From Neotamlana nanhaiensis (GTDB lineage Bacteria; Bacteroidota; Bacteroidia; Flavobacteriales; Flavobacteriaceae): a stretch of 64,000 nt of DNA. Shown in pieces: positions 18,687 to 26,197 of the stretch (position 1 is the stretch's first letter; every line of letters begins with the position of its first letter). The stretch is from positions 21,258-85,257 of the forward strand of contig NZ_JTDV01000011.1 in the NCBI RefSeq assembly GCF_000943555.1. Direction: 5' to 3'. The notes beneath the pieces are model-generated. The model was not told the origin of the DNA and ran no database searches. It saw nothing but the letters and a program-made list of their open reading frames with translations. A program made the position numbers and the translations under genes.

Positions 18687-18798
18687 AAGGCTGTCTACTA
18701 AAAAGTTATTAATTCTAGCTAACTAAAAAAGCTTGTTAAATTGATTTTTAAAATTTAAAAAAAGCATATATTTTTAACCAGACTTACTAGACAGCCTT
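18687..18798. mobile_element. MITE-like element with about 13-bp terminal inverted repeats
   Basis: The left end (GGCTGTCTACTAA) and the reverse complement of the right end (GGCTGTCTAGTAA) match at 12 of 13 bases; the 80-odd bases between are AT-rich with no ORF. Size and termini resemble a miniature inverted-repeat element or an IS remnant. No convincing target-site duplication is visible. Confidence 0.5.
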
Positions 18799-18825
18799 TT
18801 TATAATGTACTTTTTTATTATTTAA

Positions 18826-19125
18826 TTAAACAGTTACAACACTATTTTCGGCACCTGCAAAATCATTCCAAGCATAAGCATCTGCAGCCTCATCATTAGT
18901 GTAAACGGTTTCGTCGATTAAATATTTAAATTCGTATGAACTATCTTTTTCTAAATCTATTGTACCTTTAAATGTACCACTTTTTAATTTTTTTAAAGGA
19001 TTAGCCTTAGCACTCCATTTATTAAAACTCCCTACTACAGATACCTTTTTTGCTTCATCTGGAGTAATCTCGAAAGTTACCTTACAAATTGGCTTAGATT
19101 TTAAATACTGTTTTTTAATAGACAT
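18826..19125 (-). CDS. Small isoamylase early-set (CBM48-like) domain protein
   Basis: A 99-residue protein that is a single glycogen-binding/early-set beta-sandwich, like the N-terminal domain of GH13 branching enzymes and the AMPK beta subunit. The pattern VTFEITPDEAKKVSVVGSFN, then KLKSGTFKGTIDLEKDSS and YEFKYLIDETVYTNDEAAD, is typical. It has no catalytic domain, so it may bind glycogen or regulate a partner; this is inference. It has no signal peptide. Family members occur next to thyA in flavobacteria as I recall. Confidence 0.85.
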   Translation of the reverse strand: MSIKKQYLKSKPICKVTFEITPDEAKKVSVVGSFNKWSAKANPLKKLKSGTFKGTIDLEKDSSYEFKYLIDETVYTNDEAADAYAWNDFAGAENSVVTV

Positions 19126-19285
19126 AATTTTTTATTTTTAGGTTTAAACAAATTTATAAAATAAGTTACGACAAATTTATTACAAGTAACACTATAAGAC
19201 TAAGAATTATTAATTTATCAATTTGAAGTAAAAATTTTATTACATTTTAAAAAAATCACATCTTTTTTACCATTTCTTCAAGTTA

Positions 19286-19309
19286 AAAATCAGCTTTTTT
19301 ACTGATTTT
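19286..19309 (-). terminator. Weak terminator overlapping the stop of the DUF6807 gene
   Basis: On the minus strand AAAATCAG and CTGATTTT pair around an 8-base loop that contains the TAA stop, followed by TTTAACTT. It is short and AT-rich. Confidence 0.45.
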
Positions 19310-20348
19310 CAGCAAATTTCAAAAACTGTGTTTCAATATCCCTTACCGATGAAACCACTCCATTTTCAATTAAAACCCGATAACAAAACGTTATACTTTC
19401 ATCCTTTTTCAAACTAAAATTCAGTTCTTCTTCTCCATTGGTATAGGTTTTAGACCCTAACGGGTTTACAGCAAACAAACCATAATCGCGTGCCATCCAA
19501 TGTGGTTCGTGATTTGGGTTTTTGGGATGCGATAAAATACTAACCGCAACGCTATCATCATCGACCACACCTACTAACTGCATCCATTTTGCGCGCTTAC
19601 CCCAAACTTCTGGGTAACCTTGAATACCATTACTATTTTTATAAAATCCGGTAGGTTTAATATTAACTAAGCTATCAACTTCTACACCAAAACGCTTGTC
19701 AATTCTTTCCGACGGCATTTCCAATTCTGTACGCACACGTATGGCGAACATGCCCTCTTTAGAATCGGTAAAAATCACATTTTTACTAACAGCTTTTAAT
19801 GTAGAATTACAGGTTATACTTCTAACGTTTTTATCGCCTTTAAAACGATAAGTTGTTACTTCCTCAATAACAATCTCCTGTTTATCATTCACCCAATTTT
19901 TCTTTACGCTTAATTCGCCAACTCCACCAGATTTCATTTTTAAAAACTCCACATGATTGATGCGTCCGTAACGTGCATTCTCATTTTTAGGAACCACGGC
20001 ACTATTCCAATAATCAACACCATTTACATCACCATGATTAAGCCACAATCCATAATGGTGCGGATGATCCATGCGTTCTCCTACAATGGGTTTAAAAGGA
20101 AATCCGCGAGTTATGCGCTTACCATTTGCAGTTTTTAAAGGAAAAAGTACGGGTTTTCGCAACATACTATCGGCATATAAATATGAAGTAAAATAAACCG
20201 AATCGACAAAAATATCAATACGATTTTGCGCATCATTCTTCACAATATTTACATAATTTTTGGTAGAAATTGCTGAAGATTCGTTGCCTTGTTTACAAGA
20301 AAAACACAAACAAAACCAACAAATTAGGGTTAACAATCGAATATACAT
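19299..20348 (-). CDS. DUF6807 (PmoA-like) family lipoprotein
   Basis: A 349-residue predicted lipoprotein: the signal YIRLLTLICWFCLCFSC ends in a lipobox cysteine. The mature part holds the DUF6807/PmoA-family segment with MDHPHHYGLWLNHGDVNGVDYW at about residues 105-130, a His-rich motif typical of the family, and a C-terminal region with RDYGLFAVNPLG. Such proteins are common beside sugar-utilisation genes in Bacteroidota and may act on carbohydrates or bind a metal, but no reaction is established. Here it stands alone between the CBM48-like gene and the exosortase pair. Confidence 0.8.
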   Translation of the reverse strand: MYIRLLTLICWFCLCFSCKQGNESSAISTKNYVNIVKNDAQNRIDIFVDSVYFTSYLYADSMLRKPVLFPLKTANGKRITRGFPFKPIVGERMDHPHHYGLWLNHGDVNGVDYWNSAVVPKNENARYGRINHVEFLKMKSGGVGELSVKKNWVNDKQEIVIEEVTTYRFKGDKNVRSITCNSTLKAVSKNVIFTDSKEGMFAIRVRTELEMPSERIDKRFGVEVDSLVNIKPTGFYKNSNGIQGYPEVWGKRAKWMQLVGVVDDDSVAVSILSHPKNPNHEPHWMARDYGLFAVNPLGSKTYTNGEEELNFSLKKDESITFCYRVLIENGVVSSVRDIETQFLKFAENQ

Positions 20349-20389
20349 GATCTTTTTATTAGTGACTTATGAAATATACAACATATACC

Positions 20390-20818
20390 TTAACTTTTTA
20401 ACTTCTGATAATAAAACGCAGGTAATAACAACAATAAAATAATGGGTTGAATTAAAAACCGTCGGATATTAAAAAACAAATAATAATCTTCCTGTTTAGG
20501 GTTTACCACAAAATATAAATACAACAACATTAAAACCACAAATGCAAGGCTATAAACGATTGCAGAAAATTTCACAATGCCTTTATCTTTAAAAAAAAGA
20601 AAAATAATACCTAGGCTAATAATTGTATTTAGTAAAAACCTAAATGTGGTGTTTAATACTAATTTCGCTACTTCGCGACGCGGACTATCAATATACAAAT
20701 AGTCGTTTTGAAAAAAGGTTAAATACGGGTCGTAAAACAAATCATCTTCAAAAAACCTGACAAAAATCAAAAGCATAAAAAGCATAGAAATCATTATGTA
20801 ACGCCCTGCTCTATTCAT
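20390..20818 (-). CDS. Exosortase F system-associated membrane protein
   Basis: A 142-residue protein with four hydrophobic segments and a conserved-looking luminal loop (FFEDDLFYDPYLTFFQNDYLYID). It matches the small protein always seen next to XrtF in flavobacteria (the exosortase F-associated family). The ATG at 20818 overlaps the xrtF stop by 8 bases, so the two are translationally coupled; the longer frame to 20830 begins with TTG. Function is unknown. It may be a partner or substrate-presenting subunit of XrtF. Confidence 0.82.
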   Translation of the reverse strand: MNRAGRYIMISMLFMLLIFVRFFEDDLFYDPYLTFFQNDYLYIDSPRREVAKLVLNTTFRFLLNTIISLGIIFLFFKDKGIVKFSAIVYSLAFVVLMLLYLYFVVNPKQEDYYLFFNIRRFLIQPIILLLLLPAFYYQKLKS

Positions 20819-21362
20819 TTTTATTTTCAAATTTAGAAAATTGATTTACCCAAATTACCCATAACAAAAATAGCATCCCGTAAATTATTGCTGGAAAAAT
20901 TACATTATGCAAAACATGATCGTGTTCTGGATATTTATACAGTCCAATACTTAAAACAACTATGCGTAATAAGTTGACTATATAAATTAAAACACTACCA
21001 AAAACAACATAAAAAATGGTGCTTTTTAAACTACCCGAAAAAGCAACAATAAACGATACAAATAAAATAATAACACTTACCGAATTACAACCCTCTACAA
21101 TTCGAGCCAAATATTTACCATTAAAAATAAGTTTCATTGAAGGCTCGTTAGGATGCGGTTGCATAAACACTTTATAGCCAAAATCGTTTAATAAAATTTC
21201 AGATTGCTTAGCCACCAAATGGGTTAAATAATCTGGGTAAAATTTACTACCATCGCTATACTGCAAGTAAAATTTATAAGTAAACGACAAAACAGTATAA
21301 ACCACTAAAAAAGTAAGTATAAACTTTACGACGCCTTTGTATTTTAAAAACAGTGTTTTCAA
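20811..21362 (-). CDS. xrtF: Exosortase family protein XrtF
   Basis: A 183-residue polytopic membrane protein of the exosortase/archaeosortase superfamily. The three catalytic-type residues are present: Cys92 in EGCNSVSV, Arg133 in NLLRIVV, and His152 in HVLHNVIFP, each at the edge of a hydrophobic segment. Exosortases cleave C-terminal sorting signals and transfer the protein to an acceptor; no XrtF substrate is known to me. The start is a TTG at 21362: an in-frame stop lies just upstream, and the next ATG (residue 67) would remove the first helix. It is co-transcribed with the associated protein and divergent from the GAF-domain gene. Confidence 0.88.
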   Translation of the reverse strand: MKTLFLKYKGVVKFILTFLVVYTVLSFTYKFYLQYSDGSKFYPDYLTHLVAKQSEILLNDFGYKVFMQPHPNEPSMKLIFNGKYLARIVEGCNSVSVIILFVSFIVAFSGSLKSTIFYVVFGSVLIYIVNLLRIVVLSIGLYKYPEHDHVLHNVIFPAIIYGMLFLLWVIWVNQFSKFENKNE

Positions 21363-21405
21363 TTAAATATTTCTTAAACCAAAACCGAAATTACAGCTTT
21401 TTAAA

Positions 21406-21413
21406 TATTTTTG
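21406..21413 (+). promoter_or_regulatory. -7 promoter element upstream of the GAF-domain gene
   Basis: TATTTTTG matches TAnnTTTG exactly, 64 bases before the ATG. No good -33 box is visible at the right distance, so this is a weak call. Confidence 0.28.
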
Positions 21414-21476
21414 CTCGATAATCGAAACTTAATTATAAATCGATTGATTTTAAGTATAAAATAAACCAATTTGTAT

Positions 21477-21932
21477 ATGGATTTTAACAGCCTAAAACCC
21501 AAAGTTGAAAGCATAATTTTAAATAAAAAGAAAACCATAGACGAACGCCTACTTAAAATATGTGAGCTGCTAGAAGCAAGCATTAACTATTACAATTGGG
21601 TGGGTTTTTATTTTAAAAATGGCGATAAAGAAGAGTTAAAACTAGGCCCTTATGTTGGTGCGCCTACAGACCATACTATAATTCCATTTGGTAAAGGTAT
21701 TTGTGGGCAAGTAGCTGTAAGTAATCAAAATTTTGTGGTGCCAGATGTTGCGGCTCAAGATAATTACATAGCATGCAGTATTACAGTTAAAGCTGAAATT
21801 GTTATTCCTATTTTTGTTAATGGCGAAAATATTGGACAAATAGATATCGATTCGAACACTCCAGATCCTTTTACCGAAGCCGATGAACGCTTTTTGGAAT
21901 TTGTTTGTAAAAAAGTATCTGAGATGCTTTAG
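21477..21932 (+). CDS. GAF domain protein related to free-methionine-(R)-sulfoxide reductase
   Basis: A 151-residue single GAF domain protein. It aligns along its length with E. coli fRMsr (YebR), which reduces free methionine-(R)-sulfoxide. Two of the three redox cysteines are kept (GKGICGQ and YIACSITVKAEIV), as are the acidic ligand pair in GQIDIDS. The first cysteine of E. coli, in GKIAC, is replaced by GAPTD. Activity is therefore plausible, though disulfide recycling must differ, or it has become a sensor. I start at the ATG at 21477; the frame also opens with a TTG at 21471. It is divergent from xrtF. Confidence 0.82.
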   Translation: MDFNSLKPKVESIILNKKKTIDERLLKICELLEASINYYNWVGFYFKNGDKEELKLGPYVGAPTDHTIIPFGKGICGQVAVSNQNFVVPDVAAQDNYIACSITVKAEIVIPIFVNGENIGQIDIDSNTPDPFTEADERFLEFVCKKVSEML

Positions 21933-22076
21933 TTTAAAATTCTGAATTTTGTTGTTATGCTAATTTTGAACCCTAAATCTTAAACTTTGAATTTTAGCTG
22001 TTAACAACTTCCTTATTTCGTTAAGAAATCACTTCATTTTAAGCGCTGCATTAGTTTTATATTTAATCATTTTGAG

Positions 22077-22084
22077 TACTTTTG
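22077..22084 (+). promoter_or_regulatory. -7 promoter element upstream of purH
   Basis: TACTTTTG followed by C is a perfect TAnnTTTG. The transcript would start about 50 bases before the purH ATG. The -33 region is T-rich but lacks an exact TTTG. Confidence 0.4.
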
Positions 22085-22140
22085 CATTTTATTACTAAAA
22101 CTAACAAAAAACTCTCAATTTTTTAAACAACACAACACTA

Positions 22141-23673
22141 ATGAGCAACGCAAAAACTATTAAATCGGCATTAATTTCGGTATTTAGCAAAGACGGATTA
22201 GAACCTATTGTTAAAGAACTAGACAAACAAGGTGTAACTATTTATTCTACTGGTGGCACAGAAAAATTTATTAACGATTTAGGCATAAACGTTGTTCCTG
22301 TTGAAGATGTTACTTCGTACCCTTCAATTCTTGGTGGTCGTGTAAAAACTTTACATCCAAAAGTTTTTGGTGGTATTTTAAACCGACAAAACCACGAAGG
22401 TGATGTTAAAGAATTATCAGAATACGAAATTCCGCAAATCGATGTGGTTATTGTTGATTTATATCCATTCGAAAAAACAGTAGCTTCAGGGGCAAGCAAT
22501 CAAGATATTATTGAAAAAATTGACATCGGTGGTATTTCGTTAATTCGTGCCGCTGCAAAAAATTATGCCGATGTAATCTGTGTCTCTTCTGTTGATGATT
22601 ACGCTGAATTTTTAGAGTTAATTTCAGCCAATAATGGTTCCATTACCGAAGCAGACAGAAAGCGTTTTGCAACTAAAGCCTTTAACGTATCGTCGCATTA
22701 CGATTCGGCAATCTTCAATTACTTCAACCAAGACAACGAAGAAACTGTTTTAAAAATTAGTGAAACTAACGGTAAAACATTGCGCTACGGAGAAAACCCA
22801 CACCAAAAAGGGTTTTTCTTCGGAAATTTTGATGAGTTATTCACAAAACTTCACGGTAAAGAATTAAGCTACAACAACTTATTAGATGTTGATGCTGCTG
22901 TAAACTTAATGTTAGAGTTTAAAAACGAAGCACCAACTTTTGCAATTTTAAAGCATAACAACGCTTGTGGTTTAGCGCAACGCGACACCATTAAACAAGC
23001 CTATGTTGATGCTTTAGCGGGCGACCCAGTTTCGGCTTTTGGTGGTGTTTTAATTAGTAATACGGAAATCGATTTGGCTACAGCCGAAGAAATTCACAAA
23101 CTATTTTGCGAAGTGGTTATCGCGCCGTCTTTTTCCGCGGAAGCGTTAGAAATTTTAAAAGGTAAAAAGAACAGAATTCTATTAGTAATTCACGATATCG
23201 ACATGCCAAAAACAAATGTTAGAAGTTGTTTAAATGGTATTTTAGTACAAGATAGAAATGAAATTACCGATAAAGCTGAAGATTTAAAAACTGTCACCAA
23301 TTTAGCGCCAACCGAGGCTCAAATTGAAGATTTATTATTCGCTTCAAAAATTTGTAAGCATACCAAATCAAATACTATTGTTTTAGCAAAAAACAAACAA
23401 CTTTGCGCAAGCGGAACAGGACAAACCAGTCGTGTGGACGCGCTAGAGCAAGCCATACACAAAGCAGGCACTTTTAAATTCGATTTAAATGGTGCTGCAA
23501 TGGCAAGTGATGCTTTTTTCCCATTTCCAGATTGTGTAGAAATTGCTAAAAATGCCGGAATAGCATCGGTTATTCAACCAGGTGGTTCTATAAAAGACCA
23601 ATTGAGTATCGATTTTTGTAACGAAAACGACTTGGCTATGGTTATGACTGGAATGCGTCATTTTAAACACTAA
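22141..23673 (+). CDS. purH: Bifunctional AICAR formyltransferase / IMP cyclohydrolase
   Basis: A 510-residue PurH that carries out the last two steps of de novo IMP synthesis. The N-terminal MGS-like cyclohydrolase domain (ALISVFSKDG, YSTGGTEKFI, GGRVKTLHPKVFGGIL) spans about residues 1-190. The C-terminal AICAR transformylase domain shows RYGENPHQKG, KHNNACGLA (catalytic Lys-His), DPVSAFGG, and the end FPFPDCVEIAKNAGIASVIQPGGSIKD. Length and order are normal. It stands alone between the GAF gene and the mre operon. Confidence 0.97.
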   Translation: MSNAKTIKSALISVFSKDGLEPIVKELDKQGVTIYSTGGTEKFINDLGINVVPVEDVTSYPSILGGRVKTLHPKVFGGILNRQNHEGDVKELSEYEIPQIDVVIVDLYPFEKTVASGASNQDIIEKIDIGGISLIRAAAKNYADVICVSSVDDYAEFLELISANNGSITEADRKRFATKAFNVSSHYDSAIFNYFNQDNEETVLKISETNGKTLRYGENPHQKGFFFGNFDELFTKLHGKELSYNNLLDVDAAVNLMLEFKNEAPTFAILKHNNACGLAQRDTIKQAYVDALAGDPVSAFGGVLISNTEIDLATAEEIHKLFCEVVIAPSFSAEALEILKGKKNRILLVIHDIDMPKTNVRSCLNGILVQDRNEITDKAEDLKTVTNLAPTEAQIEDLLFASKICKHTKSNTIVLAKNKQLCASGTGQTSRVDALEQAIHKAGTFKFDLNGAAMASDAFFPFPDCVEIAKNAGIASVIQPGGSIKDQLSIDFCNENDLAMVMTGMRHFKH

Positions 23674-23832
23674 AAATTTTCATTTTAGGCATCTAAAAAC
23701 CGACAAAAAGCGTATAAGTGTTCAATAAAATATTTTAATAAATTTTGAATAGGTTAATACCAAATTAATTTATTAACTTTTATTACTTTTACGAAATTCG
23801 TTTTTTAAACCCTTAAAAATTACTAAATACGC

Positions 23833-24861
23833 ATGGGATTTTTTGACTTCCTAACTGAAGAAATAGCAATAGACTTAGGTACGGCAAATACACTAATTAT
23901 CCATAACGATAAGGTTGTTGTAGATTCGCCATCTATAGTGGCTCGCGATCGTGTAAATAACAAAATAATTGCGGTAGGTCACGAAGCTAGTTTAATGCAA
24001 GGAAAAACCCATGAAAACATAAAAACCATTCGTCCTTTAAAGGATGGCGTAATTGCCGATTTTGATGCTTCGGAGCAAATGATTAGTATGTTTATTAAAA
24101 ACATACCAGCTTTAAAAAAGAAGTTTTTTACACCGGCTTTACGTATGGTAATTTGTATTCCTTCAGGAATTACAGAGGTTGAAATGCGTGCGGTAAAAGA
24201 AAGTGCCGAACGTGTTAACGGTAAAGAAGTTTACCTAATACACGAACCTATGGCGGCGGCCATTGGTATTGGTGTCGATATTATGCAACCAAAAGGTAAT
24301 ATGGTTGTTGATATAGGTGGTGGTACTACCGAAATCGCGGTTATTGCACTTGGTGGTATTGTTTGCGATAAATCGGTTAAAATTGCAGGCGATGTGTTTA
24401 CAAACGACATTGTATACTACATGCGTACGCAACATAACTTATATGTAGGTGAACGTACTGCCGAAAAAATAAAAATTCAAATTGGTGCAGCTACCGAAGA
24501 TTTAGAAGTTCCGCCAGAAGATATGAGCGTGCAAGGGCGCGATTTATTAACAGGAAAACCTAAACAAGTTTCTATTTCGTATCGTGAAATTGCTAAAGCA
24601 CTCGATAAGTCAATTCTTCGTATAGAAGATGCTGTAATGGAAACACTTGGGCAAACACCTCCAGAATTAGCCGCCGATATTTACAACACTGGTATTTATT
24701 TAGCGGGTGGTGGTTCTATGCTTCGCGGTTTAGATAAACGTTTGTCGCAAAAAACAGACTTACCAGTTTATATTGCCGAAGACCCATTAAGAGCCGTTGT
24801 ACGTGGTACTGGTATCACGCTTAAAAACTTAGCTAAATATAAAAGTGTATTGATTAAGTAA
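23833..24861 (+). CDS. mreB: Rod shape-determining protein MreB (bacterial actin)
   Basis: A 342-residue actin-fold ATPase that forms membrane-attached filaments and guides lateral peptidoglycan synthesis. The phosphate 1 loop AIDLGTANTLI, the connect and phosphate 2 region NMVVDIGGGTTEIAV, and the adenosine loop GIYLAGGGSMLRGLD are intact. The N-terminal GFFDFLTEE resembles the membrane-binding start of other MreB proteins. It is the first gene of a five-gene shape operon, followed 24 bases later by mreC. Confidence 0.97.
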   Translation: MGFFDFLTEEIAIDLGTANTLIIHNDKVVVDSPSIVARDRVNNKIIAVGHEASLMQGKTHENIKTIRPLKDGVIADFDASEQMISMFIKNIPALKKKFFTPALRMVICIPSGITEVEMRAVKESAERVNGKEVYLIHEPMAAAIGIGVDIMQPKGNMVVDIGGGTTEIAVIALGGIVCDKSVKIAGDVFTNDIVYYMRTQHNLYVGERTAEKIKIQIGAATEDLEVPPEDMSVQGRDLLTGKPKQVSISYREIAKALDKSILRIEDAVMETLGQTPPELAADIYNTGIYLAGGGSMLRGLDKRLSQKTDLPVYIAEDPLRAVVRGTGITLKNLAKYKSVLIK

Positions 24862-24885
24862 AACTGAAAAATACGCAGGTAGTTC

Positions 24886-25698
24886 ATGCAACAAATAATT
24901 AATTTCATAATTAGGAACAAAAACTTTTTGCTGTTCTTTTTGTTGTTTTGTATCTCGCTAGTTTTTACTATTCAATCGCACTCTTACCATAAAAGTAAGT
25001 TTATAAATTCGGCTAATTTTTTAACTGGTGGCGTTTACAATTCTGCTAACAACATTAGCCGCTATTTTAATTTAAAATCGCAAAACCAATTACTTGCCGA
25101 AGAAAATCGTCGTTTGCGTTCGCTTCTTAGTAATGCAAGAATTTCTACCGATTCTGTTTATATCGATTCTACATCGTTTAACAAATCGTATACCTTTTAC
25201 AATGCTAATATTATCAAAAACAGTTACTCGCTATCAGATAATATCCTAACCATTAACAAAGGTAAAAACGATAGCATAAAACAAGATTTTGGGGTTATTT
25301 CATCAAAAGGAATAATTGGTATTATCGACAAAACAAGCAACAACTTCGCCACGGTTTTATCGGTTTTAAATACTACAAGCAGAATTAGTGCGCAGTTAAA
25401 AAAATCGAATCATTTTGGAACGCTTTCCTGGAATGCTAAGTCTCCTGATTTCGTTCAACTTACCGATATTCCAAAAGTAGCCAAAGTTAAAGTTGGAGAC
25501 ACCATAATTACCTCTGGACGATCTTCAATTTTTCCTAAAAATATAGGTGTTGGTATTATAAAAAGTTTTCAGCTTGACGCCGCCGAAAATTATTATGAAA
25601 TTGATGTAAAACTATTTAACGACATGACCAATTTAGAGCATGTTTACATCATAGAAAACGTAAATAAACAAGAAATTACTAACCTAGAAGATGAATAA
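24886..25698 (+). CDS. mreC: Rod shape-determining protein MreC
   Basis: A 270-residue bitopic inner-membrane protein: an N-terminal membrane segment (about residues 12-30), a coiled-coil stretch (SQNQLLAEENRRLRSLLSNAR), then the beta-rich periplasmic MreC domain with NKGKNDSIKQDFGVISSKGIIGII and VGDTIITSGRSSIFPKNIGVG. It activates PBP2-RodA in the elongasome. Its stop overlaps the mreD start by 8 bases. Confidence 0.94.
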   Translation: MQQIINFIIRNKNFLLFFLLFCISLVFTIQSHSYHKSKFINSANFLTGGVYNSANNISRYFNLKSQNQLLAEENRRLRSLLSNARISTDSVYIDSTSFNKSYTFYNANIIKNSYSLSDNILTINKGKNDSIKQDFGVISSKGIIGIIDKTSNNFATVLSVLNTTSRISAQLKKSNHFGTLSWNAKSPDFVQLTDIPKVAKVKVGDTIITSGRSSIFPKNIGVGIIKSFQLDAAENYYEIDVKLFNDMTNLEHVYIIENVNKQEITNLEDE

Positions 25699-26197
25699 CT
25701 TATTCTCAATATATACCGTTCATTTTTTCGCTTTGGTTCTTGTACAAGTTCTAATATTTAATCATGTTAATTTTTTAGGATATATTAACCCATATCCATA
25801 TATCCTATTTATTGCCTTATTTCCTGTAAAAAATAATCGCTTAGTATTAATTTTTATAAGTTTTCTGCTCGGTTTAAGTATCGATTTATTTTTAGACACA
25901 GGAGGCATTCATGCTGGTGCATCGGTTTGTATTGCATATGCACGCCCTGTAATTTTAAAATTCGCTTTCGGAACCATTTATGAACACCAAACGGTTAAAT
26001 TTAACGCTGTCGATTTTGGCTCAAAACTCATGTATTTCACCATTTTAACGGCGATACATCATCTTATTCTGTTTAGTTTAGAAGTTTTTAACATGAGTAA
26101 AATAATTTTAATCCTTCAAAAAACGTTATTCTCTAGTATATTTACTATATTAATTAGCTTATCAATAACTATAGTTTTTAGCAGAAAAACGCGATGA
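25691..26197 (+). CDS. mreD: Rod shape-determining protein MreD
   Basis: A 168-residue polytopic inner-membrane protein with about five to six hydrophobic segments. MreD proteins are poorly conserved; the call rests on size, topology, the internal NPYPYILFIALFP segment and its place between mreC and mrdA. It probably holds MreC in the elongasome. It overlaps mreC by 8 bases and mrdA by 4, so translation is coupled. Confidence 0.9.
   Translation: MNNLFSIYTVHFFALVLVQVLIFNHVNFLGYINPYPYILFIALFPVKNNRLVLIFISFLLGLSIDLFLDTGGIHAGASVCIAYARPVILKFAFGTIYEHQTVKFNAVDFGSKLMYFTILTAIHHLILFSLEVFNMSKIILILQKTLFSSIFTILISLSITIVFSRKTR

Noticed and set aside
18680..18825. MITE-like repeat read simply as the thyA terminator
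   Set aside because: The arms are about 85 bases apart, far too long for a normal terminator loop, although the T-run could help.
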